Shown here piece after piece: positions 6,183 to 8,468 of a stretch of 8,468 bases of DNA (positions within the stretch are counted from its first letter, which is position 1; each line of letters starts with the position of its first letter). Position numbers and translations under genes: made by a program. Under the pieces are notes generated by a model. It searched no databases. It saw only the letters and a list, made by a program, of their open reading frames with translations, and was not told where the DNA came from. This stretch comes from Altererythrobacter sp. (GTDB lineage Bacteria; Pseudomonadota; Alphaproteobacteria; Sphingomonadales; Sphingomonadaceae): the NCBI GenBank assembly GCA_023299945.1, contig JALZVZ010000277.1, forward strand, positions 1 to 8,468, in the 5' to 3' direction.

Positions 6183-7205
6183 TTAAGAATGGTTGCGAAC
6201 TGCATCAAGCAATTCTTCGACATGAGCAATAGGCGTAAATTGCCCGATACCATGCCCCAGATTGAATACATGGGGCCTATCTTCAAACGCATCGAGAATG
6301 GCGCGGGCTCTGTCTTTCATCGCATCACCGCCTGACATCAGCCGCAAAGGATCAAGATTGCCTTGCACTGGCATGCCCGAAGGCAAGACCGAATGCGCCC
6401 ATTTTGGGTCAACTGTCTCATCCAAGCCGATCGCATCGACCCCAGTTTCATCCGCATAAGCCCTGAGCTTTGCTCCTGAACCCTTTGGGAAGCCTATGAC
6501 GGGGGTATGAGGGTGCGAGGCCTTTAATGCCGCTGTAATCGCCGCATTGGGCGCAATCACCCAGCGTTCAAACTCATCAGGCGCCAAACTTCCAGCCCAG
6601 CTATCGAACAATTGCACCGCTTCTGCGCCAGCATCAATCTGTCCGCGCAGATATGTGATCGTGGTTTGCACAATCGCATCGATGATCGCAGCAAAGCCCT
6701 CTGGATCGCTATAAGCTAGCTCGCGGGTCACATGCTGATCGCGGCTGCCTTCACCTGCCACCATGTAAGTCGCAACCGTCCACGGGCTGCCCGCAAAGCC
6801 GAGCATTGTGACGCCTGGATCAAGTCTTTCGCGGCACAGGCGCACAGTTTCGTAGATTGGATCAAACCGTTCCGGTTGCGCATCAAAGCTATCCAGCGTC
6901 GCATCCACCAAGCGCGGCGATAATTTTGGCCCTTCGCCCGCCAAAAACTCCAAGCCTTGTCCCAATGCATGCGGGACAATCAGAATATCAGAAAACAGGA
7001 TCGCACCATCAAAACCAAAGCGCTTAATAGGCTGGAGAGTAATCTCTGCGGCGGCCTCGCTATCATAAACAAGCGCGAGAAAACCGCCCTTTTCTGCCCG
7101 CAATTCGCGATATTCAGGCAAATACCGCCCTGCTTGCCGCATCAACCAAATGGGAGCTTTTTTAGCGTGCGTTCCGCACAAGGTTTCAAGAAGCAAGCCA
7201 GGCAT
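6183..7205 (-). CDS. hemE: Uroporphyrinogen III decarboxylase HemE
   Basis: Cytosolic enzyme that removes four carboxyl groups from uroporphyrinogen III to give coproporphyrinogen III. From the ATG at 7205 the protein has 340 residues, the usual length. Substrate-pocket motifs are PIWLMRQAGRY (18-28, Arg23 and Arg27), FSDILIVPHA (71-80, catalytic Asp73), the Tyr147 region ATYMVAGEGS, FDSWAG with Ser202, GFPKG (238-242), QGNLDP (281-286), and FNLGHGI (314-320) with His318. A TTG at 7220 is open in frame but adds five atypical residues and has no Shine-Dalgarno; the ATG has only a weak GGA upstream. It is the first gene of the leftward hemE-hemJ pair and borders the proposed origin. Any promoter must lie in or near the AT-rich palindrome. 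Confidence 0.97.
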   Translation of the reverse strand: MPGLLLETLCGTHAKKAPIWLMRQAGRYLPEYRELRAEKGGFLALVYDSEAAAEITLQPIKRFGFDGAILFSDILIVPHALGQGLEFLAGEGPKLSPRLVDATLDSFDAQPERFDPIYETVRLCRERLDPGVTMLGFAGSPWTVATYMVAGEGSRDQHVTRELAYSDPEGFAAIIDAIVQTTITYLRGQIDAGAEAVQLFDSWAGSLAPDEFERWVIAPNAAITAALKASHPHTPVIGFPKGSGAKLRAYADETGVDAIGLDETVDPKWAHSVLPSGMPVQGNLDPLRLMSGGDAMKDRARAILDAFEDRPHVFNLGHGIGQFTPIAHVEELLDAVRNHS

Positions 7206-7223
7206 CGAGAAGAGATCCAATCA

Positions 7224-7241
7224 ATAAATATATATATTTAT
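7224..7241. repeat. AT-only 18-bp perfect palindrome (possible DNA unwinding element)
   Basis: ATAAATATATATATTTAT equals its own reverse complement and lies inside a run of about 30 bases with two G/C pairs, in otherwise GC-balanced sequence. At one edge of the putative origin it is a natural unwinding-element candidate. It also sits just upstream of hemE and could hold its -10 element. Confidence 0.6.
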
Positions 7242-7267
7242 AATAAGAATGTAGGTGTTGTTGGCCC

Positions 7268-7276
7268 TGTGGATTT
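7268..7276 (-). promoter_or_regulatory. DnaA-box-like motif
   Basis: The minus strand reads AAATCCACA, 7 of 9 with TTATCCACA and with the ATCCACA core intact. It lies 27 bases from the AT-rich palindrome, the usual arrangement of a box beside an unwinding element. Confidence 0.45.
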
Positions 7277-7278
7277 CG

Positions 7279-7308
7279 GGGACAAGTGCCTACTGCCCGA
7301 TTTGTCCC
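7279..7308. repeat. Inverted repeat inside the putative origin
   Basis: GGGACAA (7279-7285) is the exact complement of TTGTCCC (7302-7308), separated by 16 bases. It begins two bases after the left DnaA-like motif. It could be a binding site for an origin regulator or a chance hairpin. Confidence 0.3.
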
Positions 7309-7333
7309 GCATTGAACAGAGCTTTCACAGAAG

Positions 7334-7423
7334 CGAATCGCTGCTTTCATTGAGTCGAGTCATAGTTTTCCTTGCTATCCCCAGCCTGTCGAGAACACAC
7401 TTATACAGTCGTCAAACAGACTC
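7334..7423. other. Cluster of four GANTC (CcrM-type) methylation sites
   Basis: GAATC at 7334-7338, GAGTC at 7352-7356, GAGTC at 7357-7361 and GACTC at 7419-7423, with a fifth (GATTC, 7579-7583) just inside PPSR. GANTC is the target of CcrM, the cell-cycle-regulated adenine methyltransferase of most alphaproteobacteria. About one site per 256 bases is expected by chance. By eye I found only a handful in the rest of the window. Confidence 0.65.
7375..7383 (+). promoter_or_regulatory. Weak DnaA-box-like motif
   Basis: CTATCCCCA is 7 of 9 with TTATCCACA. On its own it is not significant; its position within the candidate origin is the only reason to list it. A second weak candidate, TTATACAGT, lies at 7401-7409. 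Confidence 0.25.
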
Positions 7424-7498
7424 AGAAAATCACCATAATGGGCATGAATTGGACACCTCAACTTGTCGCCAGACTTTTCCCGTGGTTTATGGACTGAG

Positions 7499-7507
7499 TT
7501 CTCCACA
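7499..7507 (+). promoter_or_regulatory. DnaA-box-like motif, best match
   Basis: TTCTCCACA is 8 of 9 with TTATCCACA and faces the opposite way to the motif at 7268-7276, so the two best boxes point toward the ends of the candidate origin. It lies 41 bases before the PPSR start and could also let DnaA influence that gene. Confidence 0.5.
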
Positions 7508-7548
7508 GCCGGTTAGGCGCTGAGCCAAACTCCAATTGAGGCCTCCTT

Positions 7549-8418
7549 ATGCACCGCCTTCACCTGCACCTTGTCTCTGATTCCACCGGTGAAACGCTGG
7601 AGATGATTGCCAAGGCTGCGCTGGCGCAATTTGAAGATGCAGAGATCATCAGGCACTTTTGGCCAATGGTCCGCTCAAAGCAACATCTGGACCGAATTGT
7701 CCCCGATTTGGCAGCCAATCCGGGACTTGTTCTATTCACTTTGGTCAATTCTGAAACGCGTATGCGGCTGGAGGATCATTGCCGCCAAATCGGCCTGCCC
7801 GCGGTGCCGGCTTTGGATGCGGTCACATCAGCATTGGAAGCGCAATTGGGCCAAGAGGCGCATGGCAGACCGGGCCGCCAGCATTTGATGGATGAAGCAT
7901 ATTTTAAGCGGGTCGAGGCGATCCAGTTTACCATTGCTCATGACGACGGGATTGCTTGGGAAAATTGGGAGCAGGCTGATATCGTTCTGGCGGGTGTTTC
8001 GCGCAGCTCGAAAACACCGACCAGTATTTATCTCGCCAATCGCGGCTATAAAGTTGCCAATATTCCCATAGTTGTCGAGAGCCCGCCGCCCAAGGCTTTG
8101 TTTGGTTTGCGCCACCCCATGGTCGTGGGCTTAACAACCGCACCCGAACGCCTTGTCCAGATCAGGCGCAACAGGCTTTTGTCGCTGAATGAAGGCACAG
8201 AGACATCCTATGTCGACGGCGATCATGTGAAGGATGAGCTGCAATTTGCCCGCCGAATGTTTGCCGATAACGGCTGGCCGGTTATCGATGTCACGCGGCG
8301 TTCGATTGAGGAATCCGCAGCGGCGATTATCCGGTTGGTTCAACAGCGTGAACGGCGGCAAAGCTCTGAGGATGGTCAGACCAAAAAGACCGTGGACGGG
8401 GCCGCGAAACCGATATGA
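7549..8418 (+). CDS. Bifunctional kinase/pyrophosphorylase PPSR (DUF299, RP001 homologue)
   Basis: Regulatory enzyme that inactivates its target by ADP-dependent phosphorylation of a threonine and reactivates it by phosphate-dependent dephosphorylation. The target is PEP synthase in some bacteria and pyruvate phosphate dikinase in others; which one applies here cannot be told from this window. It has 289 residues, slightly longer than the usual ~275 because of a charged C-terminal tail (about 268-289). Landmarks are LVSDSTGETLE (8-18), the distinctive P-loop GVSRSSKTP (149-157), NIPIVVE (171-177), a GLTT..ERL..IR segment (194-206), and WPVIDVTRRSIEE (243-255). The ATG at 7549 has GAGG 7 bases upstream. 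It is the first rightward gene beyond the putative origin and overlaps maf by 4 bases. In Caulobacter the homologue flanks the origin at this place. Confidence 0.95.
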   Translation: MHRLHLHLVSDSTGETLEMIAKAALAQFEDAEIIRHFWPMVRSKQHLDRIVPDLAANPGLVLFTLVNSETRMRLEDHCRQIGLPAVPALDAVTSALEAQLGQEAHGRPGRQHLMDEAYFKRVEAIQFTIAHDDGIAWENWEQADIVLAGVSRSSKTPTSIYLANRGYKVANIPIVVESPPPKALFGLRHPMVVGLTTAPERLVQIRRNRLLSLNEGTETSYVDGDHVKDELQFARRMFADNGWPVIDVTRRSIEESAAAIIRLVQQRERRQSSEDGQTKKTVDGAAKPI

Positions 8419-8468
8419 TGATCTTGGCTTCCAAAAGTGCATCGCGCCGCGCAATGTTGGATGCAGCG
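8415..8468 (+). CDS. maf: Maf-family nucleotide pyrophosphatase, N-terminal fragment cut by window edge
   Basis: Only the first 18 codons are present: MMILASKSASRRAMLDAA. The ILAS.S..RR..L signature is the Maf N-terminus, whose Ser/Arg residues contribute to nucleotide binding. The family hydrolyses non-canonical or canonical nucleoside triphosphates to monophosphates and is sometimes called a septum formation inhibitor. The start ATG at 8415 overlaps the PPSR TGA in an ATGA arrangement typical of translational coupling; ATG at 8418 is equally possible. PPSR-maf adjacency is common in alphaproteobacteria. The gene continues past 8468, so subfamily cannot be judged. Confidence 0.88.
   Translation, partial: MMILASKSASRRAMLDAA

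Larger units (their letters stand above)
7206..7548. other. oriC: Candidate chromosomal replication origin (oriC)
   Basis: 343 non-coding bases between divergent hemE and PPSR (RP001/DUF299), the same gene pair that brackets the Caulobacter origin and is conserved at origins of other alphaproteobacteria. Origin-like content is a run of about 30 bases with only two G/C (7221-7250), DnaA-box-like motifs near both ends, four GANTC methylation-type sites in 90 bases, and a small inverted repeat. Genes on both sides mostly read away from it, and parS lies 5.6 kb to the left. No CtrA-type TTAA-N7-TTAA site and no perfect TTATCCACA box was found. One 188-codon open frame crosses part of the region from inside hemE, but it is antisense to hemE and is not credible. 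The assignment is strong by synteny; initiation is not shown by sequence alone. Confidence 0.8.

Noticed and set aside
6957..7523. 188-codon plus-strand frame running from inside hemE through the putative origin
   Set aside because: The first half is antisense to hemE, the second half crosses the AT-rich palindrome, and there is no ribosome binding site or domain.
7206..7548. CtrA binding sites (TTAA-N7-TTAA) in the origin
   Set aside because: No full or one-mismatch TTAA pair at the right spacing was found, so Caulobacter-type CtrA repression of the origin is not supported here.
1..8468. CRISPR array, insertion sequence, prophage or defence genes
   Set aside because: No repeated spacer units, terminal inverted repeats or transposase-like frames were seen; nearly all of the sequence is accounted for by housekeeping genes.

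Overview
The window looks like chromosomal core sequence from an alphaproteobacterium, most likely a sphingomonad of the Erythrobacteraceae type. This rests on protein character (MnmE, a DUF6489-like protein, HemJ, a Maf start reading MILASKSASRRAML) and on gene order. No mobile element, CRISPR array, rRNA or tRNA was seen. The order mnmG - mnmE - ... - rho - hemJ - hemE - [non-coding] - ppsR/RP001 - maf is the arrangement known around the chromosomal replication origin of alphaproteobacteria such as Caulobacter, where the origin lies between hemE and the RP001 (DUF299) gene.

Layout, left to right. 1-1532 (minus): mnmG, cut by the window edge. 1533-1616: short gap holding a 16-bp parS centromere site (1601-1616) that abuts the mnmE stop codon. 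1617-2894 (minus): mnmE with a GTG start. 2926-3222 (minus): small DUF6489-like protein. 3223-3371: divergent intergenic region. 3372-3770 (plus): NTF2/SnoaL-like protein, the only gene on this arm reading toward the putative origin. 3767-4174 (minus): BLUF blue-light photoreceptor, convergent with the previous gene and overlapping it by 4 bases. 4178-4285: gap with a hairpin. 4286-5551 (minus): rho. 5552-5726: rho leader. 5727-6170 (minus): hemJ. 6183-7205 (minus): hemE. 7206-7548: non-coding region with an AT-rich palindrome, DnaA-box-like motifs and a cluster of GANTC sites, proposed as oriC. 7549-8418 (plus): PPSR kinase/pyrophosphorylase. 8415-8468 (plus): first codons of maf, overlapping the PPSR stop.

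Functionally, MnmE and MnmG jointly modify the wobble uridine of tRNAs. HemE and HemJ are two steps of haem/tetrapyrrole synthesis. Rho terminates transcription. PPSR regulates PEP synthase or pyruvate phosphate dikinase. The non-coding elements are the most notable content: a near-consensus parS about 5.6 kb from a strong oriC candidate, with most genes transcribed away from that origin. The less predictable accessory gene is the stand-alone BLUF photoreceptor, whose key flavin-contacting residues all appear intact.
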